64,000 nt of DNA, taken from NCBI RefSeq assembly GCF_032854445.1, contig NC_088295.1, positions 25,223,385 to 25,287,384 on the forward strand, in the 5' to 3' direction. Positions 23,071-35,999 of this stretch are shown here, piece by piece. Origin of the DNA: Liolophura sinensis (taxonomy: Eukaryota > Mollusca > Polyplacophora > Chitonida > Chitonidae). Below the pieces are notes generated by a model. That model was not told the DNA's origin. It saw nothing but the letters and a program-made list of their open reading frames with translations, and did not search any database. Both the position numbers and the translations under genes were made by a program. Position 1 is the first letter of the stretch, and every line of letters starts with the position of its first letter.

Positions 23071-23749
23071 GATACAAACTATCAAAATATGGCGTTAGAG
23101 TGGTATTTAACGCCCTAGACCCAAGTCATGTGATCAGCCTTCAGATGAGGTTAATATGATGTGTACAATGACAGATGTTGGCACCCATCCCCACCGCACC
23201 GAAGACCATGCAGCCCTCTCACCGTCATAACAGTAAGTAGTACCGACTTATTAGCCTATCCGTCTTACCAGAAGACCAATAAAGTCTTGTCATGTCCGCG
23301 ATATATTTTCCTTGGCACAGACTTCCCTGTGATGAACATGGAGGGGTTTGTTTACGAGCCACAGTCCTGATATATCAAAGAATTACAGTGGCCCAGAAAT
23401 CAAGGTTGGAAACCGCCGTTCTACACGTGGGTGTGATATACCTACTTTTTTGGTTTAAATACTGGTTTTAGGGTCACTTTCCTGGCGGATATCGTCGCGC
23501 ATCAAATCAGTGTTTGTTTTTTTTTTAACACATGAATATTTGGATAGATAATGGCAGTGCGTTGGTATACTATTTACATATGTACACGAGTCAATTAGTG
23601 GAATTAAGCCTTTTTGCGGTACCATGTGTATAGCTTATTGCGTAGGTTTAAATGCTGACGTGGTCATTTAACAGAAAGGGGATAAATACTAAACCATTTA
23701 CAAAGATTAACTTGATATATATACGTCCAAAACTCGGAGTTATATATTC

Positions 23750-24710
23750 AGTTCCTGCACGCCGGGTCTCTATATCCTCGTCCTACACGCGGGGGTTCTA
23801 CAACCCTATCTTTCTCCTGAGGGGTTATACAATACCCTTCTAAAACCGGGATAGGTGGAAGGGAGTGAGGGTTATATATCACCGTCCTCCACATGGTGGG
23901 TAGGAGTAGAATATACCGCTCAGGGATTATATACAACCGTCCTCCACACGTGGGGTAGGAGTAAAACATACTGCTCAGGGATTATATACAACCGTCCTCC
24001 ACACGTGGGGTAGGAGTAGAACATACCGCTCAGGGATTATATACAACCGTCCTCCACACGTGGGGTAGGAGTAGAACATACCGCTCAGGGATTATATACA
24101 ACCGTCCTCCACACGTGGGGTAGGAGTAGAACATACCGCTCAGGGATTATATACAACCGTCCTCCACGTGGGGGGGGGGGGAGTGGGAAGAGAATATACC
24201 GCTTTTCTTCACGTGAAGGACTACCATCTTCTACGCGGGGGGGGGGGGGGGTATTATGGGAGAAGAACATACCGCTGTCCTCCACGTGAGAGATTATTTA
24301 CCACCCACGCGGGAGGTGGGATGGGAAGAGAATATATAGCCGTTCTTCACTTGACGGACTATATACCACCGTCCTCCACATAGCGGGTGGGGGTGGGAGT
24401 AGAACATACCGCTGCCCTTCACGTGAGAGATTATTTACCACCCACGCGGGAGGTGGGATGGGAGGAGAATATATAGCTGTTCTTCACGTGAGGGACTATA
24501 AAACACCGCCCTCCACGCAGGGGATGGCGGAGAATATACCATCGTTCTCCACGCGGGGGTAGGAGGGGAACGTACCGCTGTCCTTCCCATGCGGTGTGGG
24601 GGTAAAAGGAGAATATCCCGTTGTTCCTCACGTGAGGGATCATATACTACCGTCCGCCACGCGGGTGTTGGAGGAGAATACACCACTGTCCTTCACGTGG
24701 GGGAATATAT
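23750..24710. repeat. Minisatellite, 55-bp unit, homogeneous core with diverged flanks
   Basis: Between about 23880 and 24165 five nearly identical units follow each other every 55 bp, containing GGGATTATATACAACCGTCC, TCCACACGTGGGGTAGGAGT and AGAACATACCGCT. On either side, units are diverged and carry G-run expansions (24171-24181, 24238-24250). Each unit has an E-box-like CACGTG. Many short proline-rich open frames cross the array and are not credible genes. Confidence 0.9.
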
Positions 24711-25169
24711 GCAGTTTGTTCTACACGCGTGCTCGATTATGTGTAATTCACAAAGTGTTTTGTTTGGCCCTCAGCACTAGCAGCTGATCCAGTAATAAAC
24801 ATGGTCATTATGACGTCCAACAATTCTCTGCTATTTTAAGTGAATTAGGTCCAAAAATACATCGCCACGATATGTGGGAGATACGAATTAGTCGTAAGTG
24901 TCAAATCGCTCGGTCACAGCTATATCAGCATTGGGGCTGACTTGTTCAGAATGAAAGGCAGGAGTTGGCTGGTTTTAAATGAAGAAGAGACGATGGTTTC
25001 TAAGTATTCGTCTTTAAAATAATAATAATCCATGTAAAAGTACTTTAATTAGAGATTTTCCCAGATACATGAATGTCCATTTAGTCTTTAGAAGTACACC
25101 ACATTCAGTCCATAAGCCAGCAAATCTAATGCCTTTTTAACATCTTGCTCGTCAACATACATGTATGTA

Positions 25170-25230
25170 TGCTTAGTATTTTACATTGTACTTAATAATT
25201 TTTCAGTCATATGACGACGACGAGCACTCG
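25170..25230 (-). mobile_element. SINE family B tail fragment
   Basis: ATTGTACTTAATAATTTTTC followed by AGTCATATGACGACGACGAG matches, on the minus strand, the 3' end of family B. Only about 60 bases are recognisable. Confidence 0.55.
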
Positions 25231-25414
25231 GAGTTGATTAGCAGTATCTATGAACACAACTGAAGGAATCTGCTAGTTGCTATATGAAGAGGTATTTCTG
25301 ACCAGAGCCAAGTTTTAAAACGTCATTACGATGTCTAATTCGCGTGTCCGCATAATTAAACGTTTGATTTAAAACATACTCAATAGATCTACAAACAAAC
25401 TTTAAAATTACCCT

Positions 25415-25495
25415 ATAATGCTGGATTTCGTCTTATAAGTAAAATATTCTTGAGTACCACGTAAAACATTAATGAAATAAATAATTAAATAAAAT
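25415..25495 (+). mobile_element. SINE family A, 3' fragment
   Basis: TAATGCTGGATTTCGTCTTA, AAATATTCTTGAGTACCACG, TAAAACATTAATGAAATAAA and a short A/T tail match the final third of family A. Confidence 0.65.
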
Positions 25496-27792
25496 TACGT
25501 GTCAAGTTTTTATATAACTCAGACTGGGAGGCTCTGTCCTTATATATTTTAAGAATGGTCAAGTGCAGATACTTCAAAGTTATATTTGGCTGAAGTCAAA
25601 ATAGAAAACCTAGATACCTTTCAGAGTAATTCGTCATAAAATGTCAATAACATAACACATGACATTACTATACACGTTTAGTATTATGTTACTGATAGGC
25701 AATCTAAACTATCACGTGATTAATTAATCTTGGTACCATCGTATAATGTTACATTTCTGAAAACATAGGTAATGACATTATATTCTATGAAAGTAGCTGG
25801 TATCCGAACTTTCAGTGGTATGTGGTGTAGCACATGTACGTTATTGTATAAATTTCAGCGCTTTCACGGATGTACATTTATGAGAAGCAGAAATTAATCA
25901 AATATTCAAGATATTGGATGTTCCATCCACATTTTTAAAGAAAAAGCGCCACACGCCTAATGAATTTCGGAAAATTAAAATAAAAGCATATAGTACGTTA
26001 CCTTAACAACTGGCTTGGTTTTACCACCATGGATAATATTGTAGTGCAGGTTCACTTGCTATAGGTAGGTTTTGAAAAATTATAGATATGAATTAATTGG
26101 GCCATAGTACTATATCCAGAATTCTTTGAATCTTGAAAATAGACGCGATATTCATGGCTTTATTTCAAACTGAACACCATTCCAAACAGGTCAGACTACA
26201 TCTTTTATCTCCTGAGCTAAATCTAGCAGACGTACCACTGGGGACATGATCACTAAATCAGTGACCTTCAAACCCTCAGTGACCTTCAAACCCGCAGTTT
26301 TCGGTTTTCATTGACGATTAAATTTGTGGTTTTTTCTTGGAAATCAAGAGAATGAGCTGCACTCCAAAGAACCATTATCACTTCTAGCACACTGTAATTG
26401 TTAACTTTTCCGCGAAGGTTTCCAATACCTTTTTGATCGGATCAAATGAGAATGGGCTATTAATAGTACCTAACTGATTCTAGGGCATCTTATAATGACC
26501 TACTATTAGACTATACCTACAAAAGCCTGAGGACTTTAATATCCAATGGGAACTTGGTGCACTGTCAATAAGGACCGGAGCATTCGATTCAGTGTTGGAA
26601 TTTAATTAACGCTACTCTGTCATATAAATCGATTGAGGCGTATTGTGGAGATGCTAGGTGACACACCCAGGACAAATGTGCTAATTGTCCTTAACGAGTG
26701 TAAGATCAGAGGTGACTGGCAGACACTTAAAATAAGTTACCAGCTTCTTTATTCACAAAACTAATTTTGACCACCATTTTAAAGACACCATACTGCTATG
26801 AGTTAGGCCATGAATAAGGATCTGGCCATGTGTCCTGATATTTACAAATCAATATGTCTATAGTGAATCTAAGGGCAACTTTTGATCTTAGAAACTGTGA
26901 CACTGAATGGCATTCAATGACATCCTTTGTGATTCTGGTTCTTTATCCGGCACAGTACTGCGTTATTATCTAAGCAAAATTCCTTTCTAACTGCATATTT
27001 CTCTTGTTACATTGCAATTAAACATATCCATTATAACACTGATAAAGCTGGGATGGATCTATCCTGTCCAAACATATCCAGTGATGAGGGAACGTCATTG
27101 TATACATCGTGTAATGTAACACTTTACCGATATGACAGAGTTCACGTCAAGTGGGTGTATTTCTACAGTCAGCAATCAGAAAAATGACTCTTCGCAATAA
27201 ACTATTCTTCGTATAGTTTGTGAAGACATCCTACTGCCAATATACAGTGGAAACATTCTGGTGAGAGCAGTACTTTTATTACCACTTTTATGTCAATCAG
27301 CAGCTGTTTCTATCAGCAATCAGCTTCCCATCTCGTCAACAAAATGAAGGCGACGTCTTGGAATCTAATTTTCATGCAGTTAAATGTCAAACACATATGT
27401 GGAGCTACATGACAAACATAATGTTAGATCTATAAATTCAGATTTCACGATCGTCACTAATTCGAATCGGGATAAATTCGATTTGTCTCTTAGCGTCTGT
27501 AAAGCAGTCCAACAAGGGTGGTAACAATTTCATAGTTCTGTGGAGATATCTTTAGATGGACATTGTTTAAGCATTAAGCAAAGAAATCATGTCTGTGCTT
27601 TGGAGTAGAGGCCGTCTTGAAAAAACAAATATTGGAATAGAAAAATTACATTCACTAAATGATGAAATCTGAAAATATGTTGTATGTTATTTTGATAGTT
27701 ACATGTATTCTGTTAATTTCTTCATCCCATGGATGAGGGCGGGTTTCAATCTCTATAGTCTCATAGAGTAAAGAACAGCATGGCGTTTTGCC

Positions 27793-28083
27793 TCAGTTCT
27801 CGATGGCCCACCCGATGATGGACGGCGAGAAAGTGCCTTTAGAATTAATAATCTCCCCAGCCAGACTGATTGAGTGACGTGAAATAGGGTTGTCTATTCC
27901 ACAGGCCCGACCAGCGACAAGACTGACATGTTCTTGGGAGCCCTTTGCCTGATAACGGTAATCTTTCCAGGTATAGCTGACATTATGGTGATTCATGCTG
28001 TACAATCGTGTGAATTTGAAGCATGGATGAGTAAGTAGACCGGTAATGTTATACACGCTTGCCACACCATTTACATAGACCAT
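27793..28083 (-). CDS. Unassigned ORF or possible exon (96 residues)
   Basis: An open frame with mixed, non-repetitive composition contains three cysteines and ends in TGA after GWAIEN. An in-frame stop lies just upstream of the first ATG. A different upstream frame (28090-28190) is also open for a while, which would fit a frameshifted relic or an exon with missing neighbours. I recognise no family. It may be spurious; in AT-rich DNA of this size an ORF of this length is not rare. Confidence 0.2.
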   Translation of the reverse strand: MVYVNGVASVYNITGLLTHPCFKFTRLYSMNHHNVSYTWKDYRYQAKGSQEHVSLVAGRACGIDNPISRHSISLAGEIINSKGTFSPSIIGWAIEN

Positions 28084-28383
28084 TGGAATAAGCGAATGCC
28101 CCAGTTTTCAGGTAGAACGGTTTCTTGACCATGGAGAATCGCAGTAGAATAAGTGGCTGTTGGGAAGACTGTTTGTATGATTCAGTGAATTCGGAAGCCA
28201 GCCCGTTGTCTTGCCAGAAACCAAATCAATCTTACTGAAAAGGAACAGGTTTAAGCAAATAATGTATTTGATTTACGTTAAATTAAACCAAAAAAAAACC
28301 AACAAAAAAACAAAACAGACCTTGCACACTAACCCTTCAAGTGTTTTGTCTTACTATATTCACGTACAGCTTATGTAAAAATT

Positions 28384-28436
28384 TGATTTATTTATTTGTT
28401 TGATTGGTGTTAGGCTGTACTCAAGAATATTTATGT
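28384..28436 (-). mobile_element. SINE family A tail fragment
   Basis: TTTATTTATTTGTTTGATTG, GTGTTAGGCTGTACTCAAGA and ATATTTATG are the reverse complement of the family A 3' end. Only about 50 bases remain. Confidence 0.6.
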
Positions 28437-30054
28437 AACCTTATGTAAAACATAGAAGCTACTTCTCATGCCATTTTCTGATGTATGTTGCCAGGTATGA
28501 GCAGGTACGCCGTAATTTTCAAGTCTGCAGTTGGTCGACAGACACAATTTCTGGATGCCATATAAGGAGACATCTAAATCCTTTATTATGTGAAACTATC
28601 GATATTCGGGATACGATTTATCGAAACGTATTCGGGCTGGATAAGCAAAAAGAAATTGATGACTGGAACAAAAAAGGGATGGCGATCTATAGCTGTTCTA
28701 GATGGCAAAGCAGCATGGTTAATGTAAATTGTATTTTTAGCTTGAATTTTTTAGCTTGAATTTGTATGGCATTTTGACATAGGCGGATTACAAGCGCTGA
28801 CATGGGTCTACCGTTACAGATTTTCTTTTAGTTACGGGTTCTCATAATTGACGACTATCACATAAAGAGAATAAGCATGGGTGCTTAATTCTAAGTGCCT
28901 GGTCAGACATTCGTACCCTAACCGCTATTCGGGGAAAAAGAAGAAATAGGTTCGGGCACAATCGCTGGCATGAAACCCTGTACACCACAAACGACATTTG
29001 TACATTGTTCATGCAAGAAGGTAATTAGATACGAAAGATTTGGTTGTTATGCTCATCTTATCCCCGTGAGGCTTTAAGCAACATAAGACCTTTGTCAAAC
29101 GGAACATCGGGGGCTTGGAACGTTCAGATAATTATATTGGTTGCAGGAAACATGGAATATAAACGTTTCATTGGGCATTCGTGACAAAACGGTTTCTGAA
29201 ATAAGCACTTGTGACGTATAGCACAAATTATCTCAAAACTGGTGTATGCACCGTGTGCAGCCCTTTTTGGTATTTTGCTGTCTGAGAAAATCTCAAAACT
29301 AAAATTATACCGAAAACTTATCTCTGAAGAAGTTACCAAACAGGCTTAGAAATCCTTAAGTTTCGAGAGCTCCTCCATTTCTGAATATTAAAGGTTACAT
29401 TGGATGTCTCGATCTCTGCGTAGAACATCGACCTTCGTATGTCAAAACACGATACAAAAAGTATGGTTTCATATGACAGCAGCATTAGCCACGTGGAGTA
29501 CATGAACAAAAGTTTAAAGACCCATTCGCCAGCAGCAGACTTGGACGTGACCCTCTGGGATACATGTCCCCATTGTTCTCCGCAAACGATTTCCACAGCA
29601 ATGGGAACTCCTTCAATAGCTTTGACATTTCGCATACAGCAAAGTTGGGAGTGTTTTATCTATAAACAAAGACCTGTGGCAATCAGAAGCAGAAACCCCG
29701 GACAAAGGAGTTCATAATATTACATAGGTTGCCTTGAATGGCTAATATACAGGTATTACTGTTATTCCTACATTAAAGGACAGCGTGACTAGCGTGAAAG
29801 CTCTGCCAGGACACCATACATTGTTAGCGTAACATCTACCCTACTTGAGCTGTCTCATGTGTAGTGGATGTGTCCTTCGATCAAACAAATGCTACACTGT
29901 TTAAGGATTCCAATTATAGTTTATTCAGGAACCAATCAATCCCGATTTCCTTCAGACTGTACCATTTGATTTTTTGCTTTAACAGGAATGTCCCATGCTC
30001 TTATCGGTAATCATCACGAATTGCATTATACCTTTTCAACTGGCCTTGTCGACT

Positions 30055-32060
30055 GTGGGTTAGAACAAGCCATCATATCAGTCCGTGTCAGAACACCATG
30101 GATTGTTAGAGCAAGTCATCATTCCAGCCCACGCCAGAAACTCATGAATCGTTAAAACAAGTTATAATACCAGTCCATGTCAGAACCACGTGGATCGTAT
30201 GGACAAGTCATAATACAAGTCCATGCCAGAACCCAATGGATCGTAATGGATATGTAATAACAGTACCTGCTAGAGCTCGATGGATCGTTTAAACAAGTCA
30301 TCCAGGTAAGAATTTCATGGATCGTCAGAGCAAGTCATGGATTGTTAGAACAAGTCGTAATACCAGTTCATGTGAGAACCCCATGGATCGTTTGAACAAG
30401 TCATCATACCAGTCTATGTAAGAACCCCATAAAGGGTTAGAACAAGTCATAATACTAGTCCATGCCAGAACCACATGGATCGTAGGAGCAAGTCATAATA
30501 CTAGTCTACGAGAGAACCCCAGGGATCGTTCGAACAAGTTATGATACTAGTTCATGTCAGAATCCAATGGATCGTTTGAACAAGTCATCATACCAGTCCA
30601 TGTAAGAACCCCATAAATGGTTAGAACAAGTCATAATACTAGTCCATGCTAGAACCACATGGATCGTTAGAGCAAGTCATAATACCAGTCCATGTCAGAA
30701 TCTCATGGATCGCTAGAAAAGTTATCATATCAGGTCATGTCTGAAAACCATGGATCGTAAGAGCAAGTAATCATACCAGTCCATGCAAGAACCTCATGTA
30801 CAGTTAGAACAAGTCAGAATACTAGTCCGTTCCGGAACCCCATGGATTGTTAGAACAAGTTACACTGTATAGGAAGAGCCCCTGCCAGAAGAACAAATCG
30901 TACCAGTTCATGTAAGAACCCCATGGGTCGTTTGAACAAGCCATCATACCAGTACGTTCCGGAACCCCATGGATTGTTAGAACAAGTTACACTGTATAGG
31001 AAGAGCCCCTGTCAGAAGAACAAATCGTACCAGTTCATGTAAGAACCCCATGGATCGTTTGAACAAGTCATCATACCAGTACGTTCCGGAACACCATGGA
31101 TTGTTAGAACAAGTTACACTGTATAGGAAGAGCCCCTGCCAGAAGAACATATCGTAATAACAGTACCTGCTAGAACTAAATGGATCGTTTAAACAAGTCA
31201 TCTTACTAGTCCATGTAAAAATCCCATGGATCGTCAGAGCAAGTCATGGATTGTTAGAACAAGTCATGATACCAGTTCATGTCAGAATCCCATGGATCGT
31301 TTGAACAAGTCATCACACCAGTCCATGTAAGAACCCCATAAATGGTTAGAACAAGTCATAATACTAGTCCATGCCAGAACCACATGGATCGTAGGAGCAA
31401 GTCATAATACCAGTCCAAGAGAGAACTCCATGTATCGCTAGAACAAGTCATGATACCAGTTCATGTCAGAATCCCATGGATCGTCATCATACCAGCCCAT
31501 TTAAGAACTCCATAAATGGTTAGAACAAGTCATAATACTAGTCCGTGCCAAAACCCCATGGATCGTAAGAACAAGTCATTATACCAGTCCATGTCAGCAC
31601 CCATGGATCGTTAGAACAAGTCAGAATACCAATCTATGTAAGAACCCCATGGATCGTTAGAACAAGTCATCATACCAGTCCATGACAGAACCCCATAAAT
31701 CGCTAGAGCAAGTCATCATACCATTCCATACCAGAATCCCATAAATCGCTAGAACAAGTCATCATACCAGTCCATGACAGAACCCCATAAATCGCTAAAA
31801 CAAGTCATCATATCATTCCATACCAGAACCCCATAAATCGCTAGAACAAGTCATCATACCATTTCATACCAGAACCCCATAAATCGCTAGAACAAGTCAT
31901 CATACCATTCCATACCAGAACCCCATTCCACACATGGATCGTTAGAATAGGTCATAATACTAATCCATGCCAGAACCCCGTGAATCGTTAGAACAAGTCG
32001 TCATACCAGTCCATACCAGAACCCCATGGATCGTAATACCAAGTCATAATACCAGAACGG
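30055..32060. repeat. Long minisatellite, 46-bp unit, about 40 copies, with a 127-bp higher-order repeat
   Basis: The unit contains CCATGTAAGAACCCCATGGA, TCGTTAGAACAAGTCATCAT and ACCAGT, 46 bp in all, with many point variants (CATAAATGG and CATAAATCGCT forms toward the right). Inside, a composite begins TCCGGAAC at 30831, 30958 and 31085, so three copies are spaced exactly 127 bp apart. It includes the foreign insert TTACACTGTATAGGAAGAGC. Segments near 30230-30480 and 31160-31420 look like a further duplication. No sustained coding frame is credible. Confidence 0.9.
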
Positions 32061-32099
32061 CCACTGCCAGAGCCATAGAGATCTGTAGAGCAAGACAAG

Positions 32100-35000
32100 A
32101 TAACGGCCTGGCTGTGTCTTGCTAAGCTTAGTGAGACAGCTTTAACTCATGGGTGTTGTCAGAACTTTCACACCATCGCTAACACCACGGTATGGATACT
32201 TTCATATACATTATGTTGTATATCAACGCTGACATCAGAAAAAGCATATTTGGAATGACTGGTGCTAACGGAAGTAGTTGTTCGGTGGAAGCCACGTTGT
32301 AAGTTGGTGTACGTAGTCTCAGAAGGACACAAACAACCTTCAATCGACGTGGTCGTATAATTGGTCTCATGAAGAAGACGAGCTCCTAAAATAGAGCACC
32401 GCCGTCGCAGATTCTTCATAAACAAATTGTGACGAGCCCGATCGATATTTCTATAGATGATGACCGGTGGACCGCAGATTTCAATTGATATTCGGAAAAT
32501 CAAAGCTTTTTTTGTTAAGGCTACATAACGGTCCCACTTGAACGTGCAAAGAAAAATCCAAGAAGAAAAAAACACTTGTATCGACGTTGGTTTACCGTGA
32601 ACAAGCCAACCTTGAAAAGAAAGTGTCTGTTACGGATAAAAGAAAGACAAAGCAATGCACAAAGGCTGGTTGAGCCTATTCTCTCGGATGGGTTCAACAA
32701 CATGCTTACCATTCACTTCAGTGGTGTTAACCACATAGGAGGTCATTTCAGTGTGAACCGGCACTGTATCCAGCAGAAGATAACATAATGTAACTCATAC
32801 TACGGTGACAAGATTGCGCACCTTCACCAACATTCCCAAAACAGTAAAAACATAGGGCGACATACGTCCATTTGACCTTGATGTTGACCTTGTTGAGAAC
32901 TAAATTGATGCTAATACTAATATGGACAATGTTTAAATCAGTACCATCGTCAAATCGTTGAAACCTGTATATTATGTGTGAAAGATGTTTTATACAGATG
33001 ATGACCTAATCACTGTTCATTTTACCGTGGTGTCTTTAGTACGGTTTTATCGGCGTTTTTTTTTTAATTACATCTAGGGATAAGATAAATCACTTCACGA
33101 ACCCAAACTCTAACTTATACATCGAAACATAATTAAAGCACTTCATAAATATGTATTTGTTTCCTGATTTTAAAAATATTTGCGTCGAAGACATATTTAT
33201 GACGGATCTTAAGTACTTGCGTGTTTTATTTGTAGCTATCATTCCTACAAATTAAAATTGTTGATAGAAAGATGAAACAACGTTTATGAAACATTCCTCC
33301 AGCCGACTGGGCATTTTGGTGGTGGTTGCGGTGCCCTATAATGATCCTGCCAGATGCAATAAGTTAAATGTATTACATCACCGTACATGTATGGACCAGC
33401 ACGTAGCATCGATTCTCAGTTGATAAGCTATAGAGCTTTGATCCAGCAAACCTTCATAGCCTTTGTTATAAATAATTTTTCGTCTATTTAAATAGCCTTT
33501 GTGCAACAATAAATTCTGTCCTCCTTTTGGTCAGTAATGCGTTTTTGTTTTTTCTTAAGAATCATTTGCCCAAAACTAATTTTGTGACGTCTTTAGCTCA
33601 CACTTTCCCGAAATTAATGTTCGTCTTTAACTGGCTATAACAACAGCAGATGTGTTTTAATGTACAAATGTAAATGTAGGCGTTTTGGAAGGTTACTTTT
33701 GCAAATGGTGTTTCTTTATAGACGTAATCATTAACGTTTGGTATATATAAAATAGAAGGTTATTCTAGATATTAAGTTGAGACTGCACTAAAATACTTTA
33801 TATGAGCTTAGTTTTACATGGCTTGATTTTATTTAGATTTCGGTCGTAGTGGTATGGTTATCTTAATTCACATATAATTCATATTTATCAATTCCATCAT
33901 TCCAGGTAAGACAAACAAAAATTACAAAACAACTGATTCGAGGAATAAAACTCTTTTGTGAAATCCTAGAAACACTATGAACTTTCTAAGGCTTATATTT
34001 ATTGTTCGTGTTGTTTTTGTGGCCAAGGAACCTGTACAAAGGAGTGCAAGATCTCAAAAGGATTATTTATTTGTTTAGTATCTTTCAACAAGTAGAATCC
34101 TATTCTGGAGAATAACCTACGAAGAATTTACTGAACGAGATCCCAAAACGTATTGCTTTAATTCTACATGTATAATGTTGTAGGACGAGGCCATTAAATG
34201 GTTGTTAAATTCATGCTTTGCTGATGTCATTGTTATTGGTGTATCACCAAAAGACCGCTGGGTTTTTGACAAAAAAATTTCTTTGCAGAGCTGAGTGCAT
34301 GACTTTTTGCATTATATTGTTATATTGTTCATTGTTATATTGTTCATTGTTGGCTTATATATGTGGTTTTAAAAGCTCCCTTGAAACTTATTTTTGTGTA
34401 TAGTTGGCAAGCCAGAGTGAAATCTACCAGGGCCAGGGGCATTGGCTTTTGTTTCATTAGAAACATGCACATGCAGTAGACTATATCAAGTAAGTGTGAA
34501 ATTTGCCGTAACGAATTCATCTAACGTTGAGGCCATATAACAACTGGTTTTACCCACAAGTACCCAAACACTTTCAGGAGTTATACCCAAGGGGCTCTAG
34601 GAGTGAAAGGCAAATTGGATTTTTGTGGGCGATGTATAGCTAGGGGTAAGCCGATCAGCAATGATTTGCTCATTTAGAGCTTGGTTGCTTGACTGTAGCT
34701 CTTGTGAACTTGTCCCCATTGCTTAAACTGGCACAATGAATGGGGTACGCTTAATACCACAAGGGAGCTGATGGGAGGAAGCCATTGCTGGGTTGATGAT
34801 AAACTACGGCCGATGGCCAACAAGTACTCACTGGAAGGTACTTCATTGTTAACACAGCTTACAGATAGTAATGCTTTTAACGTCAACATGTACTCGATAT
34901 GGCCTCTGTCAGTACCACTAGGCGCCCAGGAGACAATATTGCAGATTTGCACTTTGCAATTATTCATCAACATAACAACTTTACATAATGACTTACATTT

Positions 35001-35460
35001 ATATCTTACGTAATCATGCTCATAAATTCTCGTAAATCATGCATGCGTCCAGTCGTTACTGAACAAGGTGTTTTGTAGGGCAATCATAAAACAAGAGAAA
35101 AAGACAACTTTGTATGCAAATCAATAGTGAATCGTCCAAACTCAATCATGGCCGGGAAAGTTTGGAGACGTCCTGATACAGAAAGCGAGCCATATAAATG
35201 CAGATTTTACCGTTAGCTGTGAACGGCCGATAAGCTGGGTTTAGAGCACTGCAGCCAGAAGATCAATATTTAGAGAGGAAACTTATGTGGACAGACACGA
35301 TAAGTCTACTACCGGGATCAAAGTCAGTACCGGCGTTATGGAAACAATTCGCAGCAGGGAATATATCACTTTCGATTAGTTGAGGTTTTGTTCTCTCTAT
35401 ATGTTATTTAGGATACAGAGCATCCTATTCACGCTTACAAGTTAAAACTATGTTTTCTAA
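32100..35460. other. Gene-poor stretch
   Basis: A 135-residue minus-strand frame at 32168-32575 overlaps other frames and has no recognisable domain. Other ORFs are under 100 residues. A short direct repeat of TATATTGTTCATTGT lies near 34315-34350. Confidence 0.35.
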
Positions 35461-35466
35461 AAGCAG

Positions 35467-35795
35467 GAGCGGTTTGGTGGTCTAATGGATAGAGCGTCCG
35501 CCTGGAAGTCCGCCAGGATCAAACCCGGGTCGGGTCATACCAAAGACTTTAAAAATGGTACTAAAAAGGCCATACAGAATATGATGCTGCTTCTCTTGGC
35601 GCTCAGCACTGAGAGATTAGAGCAAGGAAAGATGACTGGTTGGCCCGGTGTACAATGTGACCGGCTGGGGTGTCTTGCCCATGGACACGCCCTGCCACAA
35701 GAAGACACGGTATATATGTACACACGCCTAATGACTCTTCGTCGACATATGACTGAAAAAATGTTACGTACGACGTTAAATCCCACGAAATCTAC
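35467..35795 (+). mobile_element. tRNA-derived SINE, family B, full-length copy
   Basis: It starts GAGCGGTTTGGTGGTCTAAT. The A-box TGGTCTAATGG is at 35478-35488 and the B-box-like GGATCAAACCC at 35516-35526. The head resembles a tRNA-Arg (GGTCTAATGGATA). The body includes GGGTCATACCAAAGACTTTA, TTGGCGCTCAGCAC and GTGACCGGCTGGGGTGTCTT. The 3' end is ATGACTGAAAAAATG and then CGTACGACGTTAAATCCCAC. The hexamer AAGCAG flanks it at 35461-35466 and 35796-35801 and is a plausible target duplication. Open frames of about 115-119 residues inside the element are by-products. Confidence 0.85.
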
Positions 35796-35924
35796 AAGCA
35801 GAGTGGGAAACTCAAACAATGACATCAGAACAAAAATTTGGTAAAACCGGGAATCTCCCCCACCCCGCCTCAGTGAATACAATTAAATGTTTACTTGAAC
35901 CTACATGTAAGTAATTTAAGTTTC

Positions 35925-35982
35925 CCCTCGGTTTCCCTTCCACAGTAATGCTGGCCGCCGCCCTATACGTGAAACAATCCTT
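35925..35982 (+). mobile_element. SINE family A fragment
   Basis: CCCCTCGGTTTCCCTTCCAC, AGTAATGCTGGCCGCCGCCC and TATACGTGAAACAATCC match the central part of family A. Both ends are eroded. Confidence 0.55.
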
Positions 35983-35999
35983 TTTTTGTATTACTTTTA

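Larger units (their letters stand above)
24720..30050. other. Gene-poor stretch with short unassigned ORFs
   Basis: No gene is assigned. SINE fragments lie at 25170-25230, 25415-25495 and 28384-28436. An 18-base direct duplication (CAGTGACCTTCAAACCC) lies at 26259-26295. ORFs of 92-100 residues at 28481-28759 (plus) and 29333-29635 (minus) lack a recognisable domain, as does the ORF at 27793-28083, listed separately. Confidence 0.35.

Noticed and set aside
32168-32575. 135-residue minus-strand frame
   Set aside because: No motif, overlaps other frames, and lies next to the 46-bp array.
35485-35882. Frames of 119 and 115 residues
   Set aside because: They fall within the family B SINE and its flank. 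The DNA is explained by the tRNA-derived element.
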